From Firmicutes bacterium UBA7709 (GTDB lineage: Bacteria; Bacillota_A; Clostridia; Peptostreptococcales; Anaerovoracaceae): DNA of 10,760 nt. The notes beneath the pieces were generated by a model. It was not told the origin of the DNA. It saw only the letters and a list, made by a program, of their open reading frames with translations, and ran no database searches. Where the stretch lies: the NCBI GenBank assembly GCA_002482405.1, contig DLFX01000194.1:1-10760 (forward strand), written 5' to 3'. Position 1 is the first letter of the stretch, and each line of letters opens with the position of its first letter. Positions 1 through 6,932 of this stretch are shown here, one piece after another. The position numbers and the translations under genes are program-made.

Positions 1-264
1 TGCGAGGACGGCGAGAAGTTCAAGCCGGACCCGGAGCCTGTAAACATCGCCCTCGCTCGCCTAGGCTCAAAGCCGGAGGAGTCTGTCATGCTGGGGGACA
101 GCATGTTTGATATCCTCTGCGCCAGAAACGCGGGGGTGAAGGCTGTGCTGGTGAGCTGGGCGCTGGCCGTCAGCGACGAGGAAAAGACCGGTGAAAACGC
201 GCCGGACTATATTATAGAGAAGGCGGAAGATCTGATGCCGATACTCGAAGGAGGAGAAAAATGA
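1..264 (+). CDS. HAD-family hydrolase, PpaX/Gph-like (C-terminal 87 residues, 5' end outside window)
   Basis: This is the C-terminal part of a haloacid dehalogenase-superfamily phosphatase. The visible part carries motif III (a lysine in KFKPDPEP, residues 6-13 of the fragment) and motif IV (GDSMFD, fragment residues 32-37, with two metal-binding aspartates), followed by the usual CARNAG helix. In known HAD enzymes these residues complete the Mg2+ site and stabilise the aspartyl-phosphate. The KPDPEP and MLGDS spacing resembles phosphoglycolate phosphatase/pyrophosphatase (Gph/PpaX) relatives, but the substrate cannot be told because motifs I and II and the cap lie upstream of the window. The stop codon overlaps the next start as ATGA, and the AAGGAGGAG ribosome binding site of the next gene lies inside this gene's last codons. 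The two are therefore probably one operon with coupled translation. The superfamily is clear; the exact activity is not. Confidence 0.88.
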   Translation, partial: CEDGEKFKPDPEPVNIALARLGSKPEESVMLGDSMFDILCARNAGVKAVLVSWALAVSDEEKTGENAPDYIIEKAEDLMPILEGGEK

Positions 265-803
265 GGTATGCGTTTATCATGAATTCGGGGCATTTCACCC
301 CGGAGGATTATTCCGTTCGCTATGAGGACGAAGGGAGCCAATACTATTTCGCGGCGGTCCACAGCATGGACATGACCCGGGACCTGGCCCGCACACTCGC
401 GGCTGAGGGGTATGGAATAATCGATCTCTGCGGCGATTTCGATGAGGCAAAGGCGGAAGAGACCGCTGCGGCGTCAGGAGGAAAGATCGAGGTAAACTAC
501 GCAAAGTATACGAAGGAAGAGCTTGAAAAATTTGAAGCTCTAGCCTCCATCGCCAGGTACGGGATCATAGTCATGGGGTTTGATTTCAGCAAGACCGCGG
601 TCAGACTGGAGCTGACCGGCGACGAGTTCAACACGTATATCTCCATCGTGGACAGCGAGGAGACGGCGGCGAACGAAGCGAAAAAAATGGCGGCAGACGG
701 GATCAACTTTATCGAACTCTGCGGATATTTCGATCTGGAAAAAGCGGACCGGATCATGAAGGCGGTAGATTATAAAGTGCCGGTAGGGTACTGCGGAAAA
801 TAA
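261..803 (+). CDS. Tandem-duplicated DUF6506-like protein (180 aa), function unknown
   Basis: The 180-residue soluble protein has no signal peptide or membrane segment. It is built of two similar halves, residues about 2-80 and 99-178. Each half starts with RYxxI, later has a helix with LAAEG or MAADG, then a conserved LCGxFD motif (IIDLCGDFDEAK at 53-64, FIELCGYFDLEK at 150-161), and ends in a V(N/G)Y strand. From memory, single-domain DUF6506 proteins of roughly 100 residues have this same pattern, with an E/D-LCGGF motif and a closing PVGVV-type strand, so I place both halves in or near that family. No reaction is known to me. The start is well fixed: a perfect AGGAGG lies 6 bases upstream of the ATG, inside the upstream HAD gene, and the genes overlap by four bases. 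The gene ends just before the shared terminator. Fold assignment is moderate confidence; no function is proposed. Confidence 0.85.
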   Translation: MRYAFIMNSGHFTPEDYSVRYEDEGSQYYFAAVHSMDMTRDLARTLAAEGYGIIDLCGDFDEAKAEETAAASGGKIEVNYAKYTKEELEKFEALASIARYGIIVMGFDFSKTAVRLELTGDEFNTYISIVDSEETAANEAKKMAADGINFIELCGYFDLEKADRIMKAVDYKVPVGYCGK

Positions 804-811
804 ATTTTAAA

Positions 812-835
812 AATCCCCGGCGAAAGCCGGGGATT
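812..835. terminator. Bidirectional intrinsic terminator between convergent genes
   Basis: A perfect 10-bp stem (AATCCCCGGC at 812-821 with GCCGGGGATT at 826-835) is closed by a GAAA tetraloop. It sits in the 34-base gap between the convergent stops at 803 and 838. Read on the minus strand the stem runs into ATTTTTAAAATTT, a good T-rich tail for the thioesterase gene. On the plus strand the tail (TTCATTAT) is poorer. It probably serves both genes, but more efficiently the minus-strand one. Confidence 0.85.
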
Positions 836-837
836 CA

Positions 838-1668
838 TTATCGGTCAAAATTCATGGTGATGTTGAATGATACATCGCCTTTTGTATCGTTATAGCCCTG
901 TATGAAGATCCGGTTTTCCTCCCTGGCCTTCTTCATGGTAAAGCGATCGCCGGGCCGCAGCTCGGAAAGGAAGTTGATGTCCATTCGCTTCAGGTTTTTC
1001 AAACCTTCCTGCTCCCCGTCCGTGAAGGTGTCATAGGCAAATTCGCCATAGCGGCAGTTGTTCACATGCCCCAGGCAATCGATCTGGCTGGCCAGTACGG
1101 GCCTTTCAGCCACAGGCTTCAGATCCGCTTCCATCTTGAAGCTCGGGGCCGAATCCAGAAGGACGACTTCAGTGGGAACGGTGATGGTAAAAGGGGTTTC
1201 TTTTTTGCGGAACACGGTCCGCTTCTCCAAATCCAGAAGCACCGAATGGGTCGAACCTTTGAACATCACCTGTCCGTCCCTGTCCTTGAACAGCATTTCA
1301 CGGCGGAAATAGGGCCCCTTATGGGTGGAATACCAGGTGCTGCCGAAGAGGGTCATGCTCTGCTCTATGGGAGTTACCACCTCCACCGACATGGAGATCA
1401 GCACCCATGCAAGGCCATACCTCATGGTGCCGTCCACATTCACGTCCAGTTGGGTCAGATGCCGCTCCGCCATCTGCTCGAAAAGGAGCTGGTAGCCAAA
1501 GGGTTTCAGGTAATTGTACTGGTTCAGGTAAGACGCGGTTACCAGTAATTCGTAGACGCAATCTTCCTCGTGCTCCATCTGGTCGGCTTCATGCCTGATC
1601 CGGTCATCGTCATGCTTATTTCTGTCATCTTCATATTTCATCTTGTCTTGTTCCTGCTTCTGTTTCAT
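838..1668 (-). CDS. Acyl-ACP thioesterase family protein (double hotdog) with a charged heptad-repeat N-terminus
   Basis: The 276-residue protein is similar to the plant FatA/FatB-like bacterial acyl-ACP thioesterases, which hydrolyse acyl-acyl carrier protein to free fatty acid in the cytosol. The first hotdog domain spans about residues 38-160 (YELLVTASYLN, then LAWVLISMSVEV, a TWYS strand and FRREMLF). The second spans about 185-275 and contains the family hallmark D197-x-x-G-H-V-N-N204 with Y207. Residues 10-37 are four degenerate heptads (MKYEDDR, NKHDDDR, IRHEADQ, MEHEEDC) that are not part of the usual domain. The start at 1668 has a weak GAG eight bases upstream and an in-frame TGA four codons before it. 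Met10 has an AGGA about ten bases ahead and is a possible alternative; Met31 has no ribosome binding site. The gene stands alone, divergent from the saccharopine dehydrogenase-like gene. Acyl chain length preference cannot be judged. Confidence 0.88.
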   Translation of the reverse strand: MKQKQEQDKMKYEDDRNKHDDDRIRHEADQMEHEEDCVYELLVTASYLNQYNYLKPFGYQLLFEQMAERHLTQLDVNVDGTMRYGLAWVLISMSVEVVTPIEQSMTLFGSTWYSTHKGPYFRREMLFKDRDGQVMFKGSTHSVLLDLEKRTVFRKKETPFTITVPTEVVLLDSAPSFKMEADLKPVAERPVLASQIDCLGHVNNCRYGEFAYDTFTDGEQEGLKNLKRMDINFLSELRPGDRFTMKKAREENRIFIQGYNDTKGDVSFNITMNFDR

Positions 1669-1878
1669 TCCGTTTTCTCACAGCCTGTTCCCAAGCGTTT
1701 GTAACATGATATCATAATTCGGCTCAAAATGAAAGCCGGTACTTCTTTGCTCAAAAATGTGTACTAACTTAAGAATATCCCTAAGAATATTTAATAAATT
1801 AAACGATTATTTGCAAAATTTCGTCAATTGAGGTAGAGTTAAATGAAACCAAATTTAATTTCGTTTGGAGGCGAGATA
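1669..1878. promoter_or_regulatory. Divergent AT-rich intergenic region with palindrome and direct repeats
   Basis: This spacer must hold the promoters of both the minus-strand thioesterase and the plus-strand oxidoreductase. Visible elements are a perfect 10-bp palindrome ATGATATCAT at 1706-1715, which also supplies minus-strand -10-like hexamers (TATCAT, TATGAT); an inverted repeat CGGCT (1720-1724) and AGCCG (1734-1738); and a direct repeat TAAGAATAT at 1770-1778 and 1782-1790, twelve bases apart. I find no convincing -35/-10 pair for either gene, so the exact promoters are unassigned. The repeats could be operator half-sites, but their role is inference. Confidence 0.4.
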
Positions 1879-3150
1879 TTGAAAATTTTAATGGTGGGAA
1901 CCGGCGGAGTCGGAGAAGCGGCTGCAGTCATTGCAAGCCAGAGGGATCCAAAAGGGGAATGGCTGGATCTGATGGTGCTTTCCGATTACAATCTGGAACG
2001 GGCGCAGGAGGTTTCAAAGCGAATTTCCGACGCCAGATTTCCGGCTGAAAAGGTCAACGCGAGGAACAAGGACGAAGTAATTGCCTTGATCAAAAAGTAC
2101 GACGTGGACCTTTTGTTCAACGCCTGTGACCCGAGCTTTAACGAGAACCTGTTTGACGCCGCCTATGAAGCGGGGGTTAATTACACGGATATGGCGCTGA
2201 CGCTGTCCGTACCTCATCCGACAGACCCCTATCATAAGACCAACATCAAAATGGGCGACTACCAGTTTGCAAAGCATGAGGACTGGGAAAAACGCGGCTT
2301 GCTGGCTCTTGTCGGTATCGGAATGGACCCTGGTGCGGTCAACGTATTTGCGAGATTTGCCCAGAAGCATTATTTTGACGAAATCGACGAAATCAGCATC
2401 AAGGACGGGGGAAATCTATCCGCCGAAGGCTACGATATCACCTTTGGTTTTTCTATCTGGACGAGCATAGACGAATGCCTGAACCCGCCGTTCAAATGGG
2501 AAAAGGACAAAGGGGTCTATGTCGTCGAACCATTCTCAGAGCCGGAGCTCTTTACCTTCCCCGACGGGATCGGAGAGCAGGAGCTGGTGAATGTGGAACA
2601 CGAGGAAATGGTAATGCTGCCCCGCTATATGGGCGATGCGGCAAAGAAGATGAGCTTCAAGTACGGCCTTGGACAGGACTTCATCACCATGCTGAAGAAT
2701 CTGCGCGCCCTGAGGCTTGACGACAAGCACAGCACCGTGAAGGGAACCGATCTTTCTCCGAGAGACGTGGTAGGAATGGTCGCCCCGAGCCCGGTAGAGG
2801 TTGCGGATAAGCTGAAAGGCAAGTGCTGCGTCGGAACCGCGGTCACAGGGAAAAAGGATGGGCTGGAGCGGAAGGTTTTCATCTATCAGACATCCGACAA
2901 TGAGGACCTGATGAAGCGCATCGGCTGCGGCTGTGTCGTCGGACAGACGGGATACAATCCGGTTATCGCCTTCGAACTGATGGCGAGGGGAATCTGGAAG
3001 GGCGAGGGAGTTTTGGGCCCGGAATGCTTCGATCCCGACGAATTCATCAAGCTTGCGGATAAATATGATTTCTACATAGGCATGATGGAGATGGAATCCG
3101 AGTATAAAAAGGTGCTCGACAAAGAGACCCTCCTGAATGACGCAAAATAG
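1879..3150 (+). CDS. Saccharopine dehydrogenase-like NAD(P)-dependent oxidoreductase
   Basis: The 423-residue cytosolic protein has an N-terminal Rossmann fold, with the glycine-rich loop GTGGVGEAA at residues 7-15 just after the first strand and a second strand ending in LSDYN. A catalytic/dimerisation domain follows, with the family-typical GMDPGAVN loop. This is the saccharopine / carboxynorspermidine dehydrogenase superfamily (Sacchrp_dh_NADP). Members act on imine-linked amino acid conjugates such as saccharopine or carboxynorspermidine, but many bacterial paralogues have no known substrate and nothing nearby indicates one here. I chose TTG 1879 as the start because GGAGG (1867-1871) lies seven bases upstream and translation then begins MKILMVGTGG, directly at the first Rossmann strand. 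The in-frame ATG at 1843, with GAGG nine bases upstream, would add 12 residues and cannot be excluded. The gene is monocistronic, ending before a terminator at 3190. Confidence 0.88.
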   Translation: MKILMVGTGGVGEAAAVIASQRDPKGEWLDLMVLSDYNLERAQEVSKRISDARFPAEKVNARNKDEVIALIKKYDVDLLFNACDPSFNENLFDAAYEAGVNYTDMALTLSVPHPTDPYHKTNIKMGDYQFAKHEDWEKRGLLALVGIGMDPGAVNVFARFAQKHYFDEIDEISIKDGGNLSAEGYDITFGFSIWTSIDECLNPPFKWEKDKGVYVVEPFSEPELFTFPDGIGEQELVNVEHEEMVMLPRYMGDAAKKMSFKYGLGQDFITMLKNLRALRLDDKHSTVKGTDLSPRDVVGMVAPSPVEVADKLKGKCCVGTAVTGKKDGLERKVFIYQTSDNEDLMKRIGCGCVVGQTGYNPVIAFELMARGIWKGEGVLGPECFDPDEFIKLADKYDFYIGMMEMESEYKKVLDKETLLNDAK

Positions 3151-3189
3151 TGATGAAAAATAAGACACAGAATCAAAGAATTTAAAAAT

Positions 3190-3235
3190 CAGCCCGGAGA
3201 AGGAGAAAACATCTCACGATCCGGGCTGTTTTATT
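3190..3235 (+). terminator. Intrinsic terminator of the saccharopine dehydrogenase-like gene
   Basis: A perfect 9-bp stem (CAGCCCGGA at 3190-3198 with TCCGGGCTG at 3220-3228) is followed by TTTTATT. The 21-base loop is large but can form an inner 4-bp stem, GAGA (3203-3206) with TCTC (3212-3215), giving a two-tier hairpin. It lies 39 bases after the stop codon at 3150. Confidence 0.85.
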
Positions 3236-3236
3236 G

Positions 3237-3242
3237 TATAAT
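3237..3242 (+). promoter_or_regulatory. Candidate -10 element (TATAAT) for addB
   Basis: A perfect TATAAT directly follows the terminator tail, about 90 bases before the addB start. No TTGACA-like hexamer sits 16-18 bases upstream, where the terminator stem lies instead, and no TGn extension is present. If it works as a promoter it needs help or is weak. It is the only reasonable -10 seen in this gap. Confidence 0.35.
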
Positions 3243-3243
3243 T

Positions 3244-3296
3244 TTAAGAGATACGGATTAAGAGAAGATTTACGAATTAAGAGATAGATTTACGGA
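3244..3296 (+). repeat. Three tandem degenerate ~20-bp repeats in the addB leader
   Basis: Three consecutive units each begin TTAAGAGA (or TTAAGAG) and end in ACGGA or ACGAA: 3244-3257 (14 bases, shortened), 3258-3276 (19 bases) and 3277-3296 (20 bases). The second and third differ by one inserted base and one substitution. A more diverged fourth copy may follow at 3297-3315. The array lies between the candidate -10 element and the addB ribosome binding site, so it would be in the untranslated leader. Confidence 0.75.
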
Positions 3297-3331
3297 TCAG
3301 AGAATGAATCAAGGGATGAAAGGAAGTCCGA

Positions 3332-6300
3332 ATGCTGCACATTTATTACGGTCGGGAAAATCTGGATAAGGAAAAGTTTCTGTTTGACAGGATCGCCGGC
3401 GACCTGTCCCTGCCGGAGCAGAAGGTCCTGCTACTGGTGCCGGAGCAGTTTACTCTCCAGGCGGAGCGCAACGCCTTTTCCTACCTAAAGGTGGACGGGC
3501 TGATGGACCTGGAGGTCATGAGCCAGTCCAGGCTCGGCTTCAAAGTGCTCTCGGAAGTGGGAGGCAGCAGCAGAGTTCCCATCGATAAATACGGCAGGCA
3601 CATGCTCCTGGCCAAGATTCTGATGGAGCAGAACGAGCGCCTCGAAGCGTTTCGCGGGATGAACGGAAAGGCTTCCTTTATCGAAATGGCGAACAATCTC
3701 ATCTCTGAAATGAAGCAGTTCAACGCTTCTCCGGCGGACATCCAAAGGATTCTCACGGAGGGGCCGGAGAATCCCATTCTCCAGAGAAAGTTAAAGGATA
3801 TCCACCTCATCTATGAAGAGTATGAAGAGCTGATCGCAGGAAAATACCTCGATACGGAGGACTACCTGAATCTTTTCATCTCAAAGATCGAACGTTCCGA
3901 CCTGATTCGAAACTCCGTGATCTGGATCAGCGGGTTTGATTATTTCACCCCTAAAACCCTGAATATCATCGAGGAGCTGATGGCGACCGCAAAGGAGGTC
4001 AACGTCGTTCTGACCGCCGACTGCGCTGTTGGTCCGGGAGGCTGCGCTTTGCCGCCTGAGGGTCGGGACAGCGATCTGTTCGATCTGACCAGGGGAATCA
4101 TGGCTAAGCTGAAGGCTGTTTCGGAAAAGAGGGAAGTCCCCTATGAAGAGGCTGCTGTCGGCAGGGAGTATTTGAGAAAATCACCCCTGTCCCACCTCGA
4201 GGGGGAGCTTTACGCCCAGCCATACCGACAGGCTCAGGCCGGGAATTCCATCACTCTCTGCCAGGCTGCCAATTTCTACGGCGAGGCGGAAACCGCCGCG
4301 GCGAGGATCGTTCAACTGGTGCGGGAAGAAGGGCTGCGCTACCGGGATATCCTGGTCATCTGCAACGATATGGAGACAAGGGCGTCCGTGATCAAGCGGG
4401 TTTTCGCCGATTACGGGATCACGGCGTTTCTGGATAAGAAGCGGGATATCCTTCACCATCCGGTGGTGGAATTCATCACGGCCCTCATCGATATCACCGC
4501 AAAGGGCTGGCTGTACGAGGACATTTTCCGCATGCTGAAAACCAATCTCACTCCCGTTTCCTTCGAGGACTGCGAGGACCTGGAAAACTACGCGGTGAAA
4601 TACCGCGTAAAGGGGAGCCGGTGGAAAAAGGACTTCACCTACGGCGTGAAAGCCGAAGGAGAGGAGGCTTTACATAAGATCAATGCCACCAGAGGGCAGG
4701 TCAGCGGATATATCGCCGGTTTTGAAACGGAGTTCAAACGGAAAAAGACGGTTCGGGAGAGGACGGAGGCGATCTATAACTTTTTGGCGGTGAAAGCGCA
4801 GCTTTCCGAGAAGATCGAAGGGCTGATCGGATATCTGACGGAGGAAAACCAGCTGGAATACGCGGAGGAAGCATCACAGATCTGGAGCGTCGTCATCAAC
4901 ATTTTCGATCAGATGATCGAGCTCATCGGAGATGAGGAGATTTCCGCCGAGGAGTACGGCGCGATCCTGAAGGCGGGCTTTGAAGCGGTGGAAATCGGCC
5001 TTCTTCCGCCCACCATCGACCAGATCATCGTCGGCACCATGCAGAGGACCAGAGCGGGGAACATCAAGGCCCTGATCGTCCTGGGCGCCAACGACGGGCT
5101 GCTGCCTGCCGCCGCCGCGTCAGAAAGCCTTTTGAACGAAGATGAAAAAACGGCTCTGTTTAAAAGGGGCATTGAAATCTGCAAGATAGACGACCTGCGG
5201 GCCAAGGAAGAAAAGCTCGCGATCTATAAAAACCTTTCCAAGCCGTCGCGGTACCTCTGGATGGGCTATTCCGCATCGGATCTGGAAGGGAAGGAAAGCA
5301 AGCAGTCCATGCTGTTTGACAAGATCCGGAAAATCTACACCGATCTCAGAGTCGAAAAAGATATCTTAAACCAGGAGGACCCGATGGTCCTCGCGGAGAC
5401 TACCGGGAGCGCGCTGAAGCACATGACGGAAGCCTTTCGGGAGGCCATGGACGGAGCGCCTCTCAGGAAAGAGTGGCTGGCGGCTTATCGCTGGTATGAG
5501 GGCAATGCGGCGCCGCTGCTGGAACCGGTGAAGGAAGGGCTGCTGTTCAGCAACAGGCAGGAGAAGATCGGAAAGGACATGGTTCAAAAGCTGTATAAGA
5601 GGGAGATCCCGGCGGAACTATCCCTGAGCCCTTCCCGGCTGGAGCGGTTTTCCCGGTGTCCTTTCTCCCATTTCATCAATTACGGATTGAAGCCTGACGA
5701 GCGCAGGATCTTCGAGATTGCCGGACGGGAGATCGGAGACGTCTATCACCAGTGCTTTATGAAGCTGTCGGAGCAGCTTTCCGCCCCGGGCCTGGATATC
5801 ACAGATCCCCGTTCCCCGTGGATGAGCGTTACCAGGGATCAGTGCCAGGAGTACATCGACGGATTTATCGAGGAAGCGGCCAGGGAATACCGCGAGGGAG
5901 TGCTGATCCAGGGCGAAGAGGAGCAGTACCGCGGGGCGCGTATGAAACGGGTGTGCGGCGACGCGGCCTGGGCTTTGGTGGAGCACGTCCAGACCGGACG
6001 GATCCGGAACGTTTTCTTTGAAAGCGAGTTCGGGAAAGCGGTTGGAAAGCAGTTTCCGCCCATCGAAGTGAAGATGGGGGAGGATACCCTTTACATCGAA
6101 GGCAAGATCGACCGGGTGGACGTACTGCAGGAGAGCGACGGCAATCCCGCCCGGTATGTCAAAATCATCGACTATAAATCGGGCAGAGAAAGGTTTGACG
6201 TGGAAGAGGCGAGAGGCGGGTGGAGGCTGCAGCTCATGCTTTACCTGAGGGCCGCCCTGGGGGCAAATTCCCGGGAAGCCAACAGGGACAACCCCTTCAA

Positions 6301-6745
6301 GCCGGCGGGGGTGTTCTACTTTGAAATCGCGGAGCCCCAGATCGACGTCAGCGACGTTTCCGAAAAGGACTACGCGGACAGGGTAAAGGCGGAAAAGAAA
6401 AAAAGCTTTAAGCTGGACGGCGTCGTGCTGGACAACAAGGGCATCATTGAAAGCATCGCGGGGGAATTCTCGGGATACTCGGACATCCTGCCGGTCAGAA
6501 GGACAAAGGACGGCGAATATGCGGGCACTACGGAAAAGAAACTGTTAGGTGAAGAGGACTTTTCCGAACTGCTGGAAGCGGTGGACCGCAAGGTGGAGGA
6601 GCTCTGCGGCGAGCTGGCGGCCGGATCCATTGCCATCAAGCCGAAAAAGGTGAAGGATGAGACCGCCTGCAGATTCTGTCTGTATAAGAGCATCTGCTGT
6701 TTTGATCTGAGCTTTGAAGGCTGCTCCTACGACATTGTAAAATAG
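3332..6745 (+). CDS. addB: AddB, ATP-dependent helicase/nuclease subunit B (1137 aa)
   Basis: AddB partners AddA in the AddAB (RexAB) complex that resects double-strand DNA ends and responds to Chi, feeding RecA-dependent repair. The length (1137 residues) fits Firmicute AddB. The N-terminus (VLLLVPEQFTLQAE, then SQSRLGFKVLSEVGG) is typical. A degenerate helicase core includes the GTMQRTRAGNIKALIVLGAN segment near residues 570-590. The C-terminal nuclease domain has GKIDRVD (924-930) and the catalytic IDYKSG (D947, K949) of the PD-(D/E)XK family. An iron-sulfur staple is complete: C776 and C1113-x2-C1116-x5-C1122. The Walker A position is degenerate (GRENLDKE at 7-14 instead of GxxxxGK[ST]), so ATP binding by this subunit is doubtful. 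The ATG follows AAAGGAAG by five bases. Unlike most AddB loci, no addA follows in the next 4 kb, and at most about 3.3 kb upstream is visible without it. Confidence 0.96.
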   Translation: MLHIYYGRENLDKEKFLFDRIAGDLSLPEQKVLLLVPEQFTLQAERNAFSYLKVDGLMDLEVMSQSRLGFKVLSEVGGSSRVPIDKYGRHMLLAKILMEQNERLEAFRGMNGKASFIEMANNLISEMKQFNASPADIQRILTEGPENPILQRKLKDIHLIYEEYEELIAGKYLDTEDYLNLFISKIERSDLIRNSVIWISGFDYFTPKTLNIIEELMATAKEVNVVLTADCAVGPGGCALPPEGRDSDLFDLTRGIMAKLKAVSEKREVPYEEAAVGREYLRKSPLSHLEGELYAQPYRQAQAGNSITLCQAANFYGEAETAAARIVQLVREEGLRYRDILVICNDMETRASVIKRVFADYGITAFLDKKRDILHHPVVEFITALIDITAKGWLYEDIFRMLKTNLTPVSFEDCEDLENYAVKYRVKGSRWKKDFTYGVKAEGEEALHKINATRGQVSGYIAGFETEFKRKKTVRERTEAIYNFLAVKAQLSEKIEGLIGYLTEENQLEYAEEASQIWSVVINIFDQMIELIGDEEISAEEYGAILKAGFEAVEIGLLPPTIDQIIVGTMQRTRAGNIKALIVLGANDGLLPAAAASESLLNEDEKTALFKRGIEICKIDDLRAKEEKLAIYKNLSKPSRYLWMGYSASDLEGKESKQSMLFDKIRKIYTDLRVEKDILNQEDPMVLAETTGSALKHMTEAFREAMDGAPLRKEWLAAYRWYEGNAAPLLEPVKEGLLFSNRQEKIGKDMVQKLYKREIPAELSLSPSRLERFSRCPFSHFINYGLKPDERRIFEIAGREIGDVYHQCFMKLSEQLSAPGLDITDPRSPWMSVTRDQCQEYIDGFIEEAAREYREGVLIQGEEEQYRGARMKRVCGDAAWALVEHVQTGRIRNVFFESEFGKAVGKQFPPIEVKMGEDTLYIEGKIDRVDVLQESDGNPARYVKIIDYKSGRERFDVEEARGGWRLQLMLYLRAALGANSREANRDNPFKPAGVFYFEIAEPQIDVSDVSEKDYADRVKAEKKKSFKLDGVVLDNKGIIESIAGEFSGYSDILPVRRTKDGEYAGTTEKKLLGEEDFSELLEAVDRKVEELCGELAAGSIAIKPKKVKDETACRFCLYKSICCFDLSFEGCSYDIVK

Positions 6746-6835
6746 ATGCTGTAAAGCTGCCGCAGAACAGGTGCCGTAGATGATGGTATGTGGCGGAAAC
6801 AGGGGACTTCTGTCGAAATAAAAGTTTGAAAAATA

Positions 6836-6932
6836 AAATACCTACCCTAAAAATATTCGCACGGGAAAGGAACTAATGAGTAGCAGACAAGTATGCTGCA
6901 TCATTTGCGAAGAAAATCAGAGGGAGGTATTT
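6836..6932 (+). ncRNA. Candidate structured mRNA leader that can sequester the Shine-Dalgarno sequence
   Basis: The leader of the SLH/FN3 gene can fold into a closed element. Its outer helix pairs 6836-6848 (AAATACCTaCCCT, one bulged A at 6844) with 6921-6932 (AGGGAGGTATTT), 12 base pairs that bury the entire ribosome binding site. Inside, CGCA (6858-6861) pairs with TGCG (6906-6909). Stacked directly on it, after a 13-base 5' bulge (6862-6874), is an 11-bp stem of 6875-6885 with 6894-6905 (single bulged A6900) closed by an 8-base loop. It matches no riboswitch class that I recognise. A caveat is a TTGAAA (6826-6831) with TAAAAA 16 bases on, which could be a promoter; a start near 6861 would leave the 5' strand of the outer helix out of the transcript. 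Confidence 0.4.

Noticed and set aside
2536..3168. Long minus-strand open frame opposite the dehydrogenase gene
   Set aside because: It lies antisense to a clearly conserved protein, has no family resemblance and no ribosome binding site of note; it is a shadow of the GC-rich codon pattern.
3244..3296. CRISPR array
   Set aside because: Units are directly adjacent with no unique spacers, only about 20 bases long, and no cas genes are present.
6746..6815. Terminator after addB
   Set aside because: Small inverted repeats are present (CTG-CCG-CAG, and ACAG with CTGT), but none is strong and none is followed by a T run.
6850..6932. c-di-GMP-I riboswitch before the SLH/FN3 gene
   Set aside because: The region is folded and lies before a surface gene, but the GCAAACC and GCAAAGC cores of that class are absent and the helix arrangement differs.
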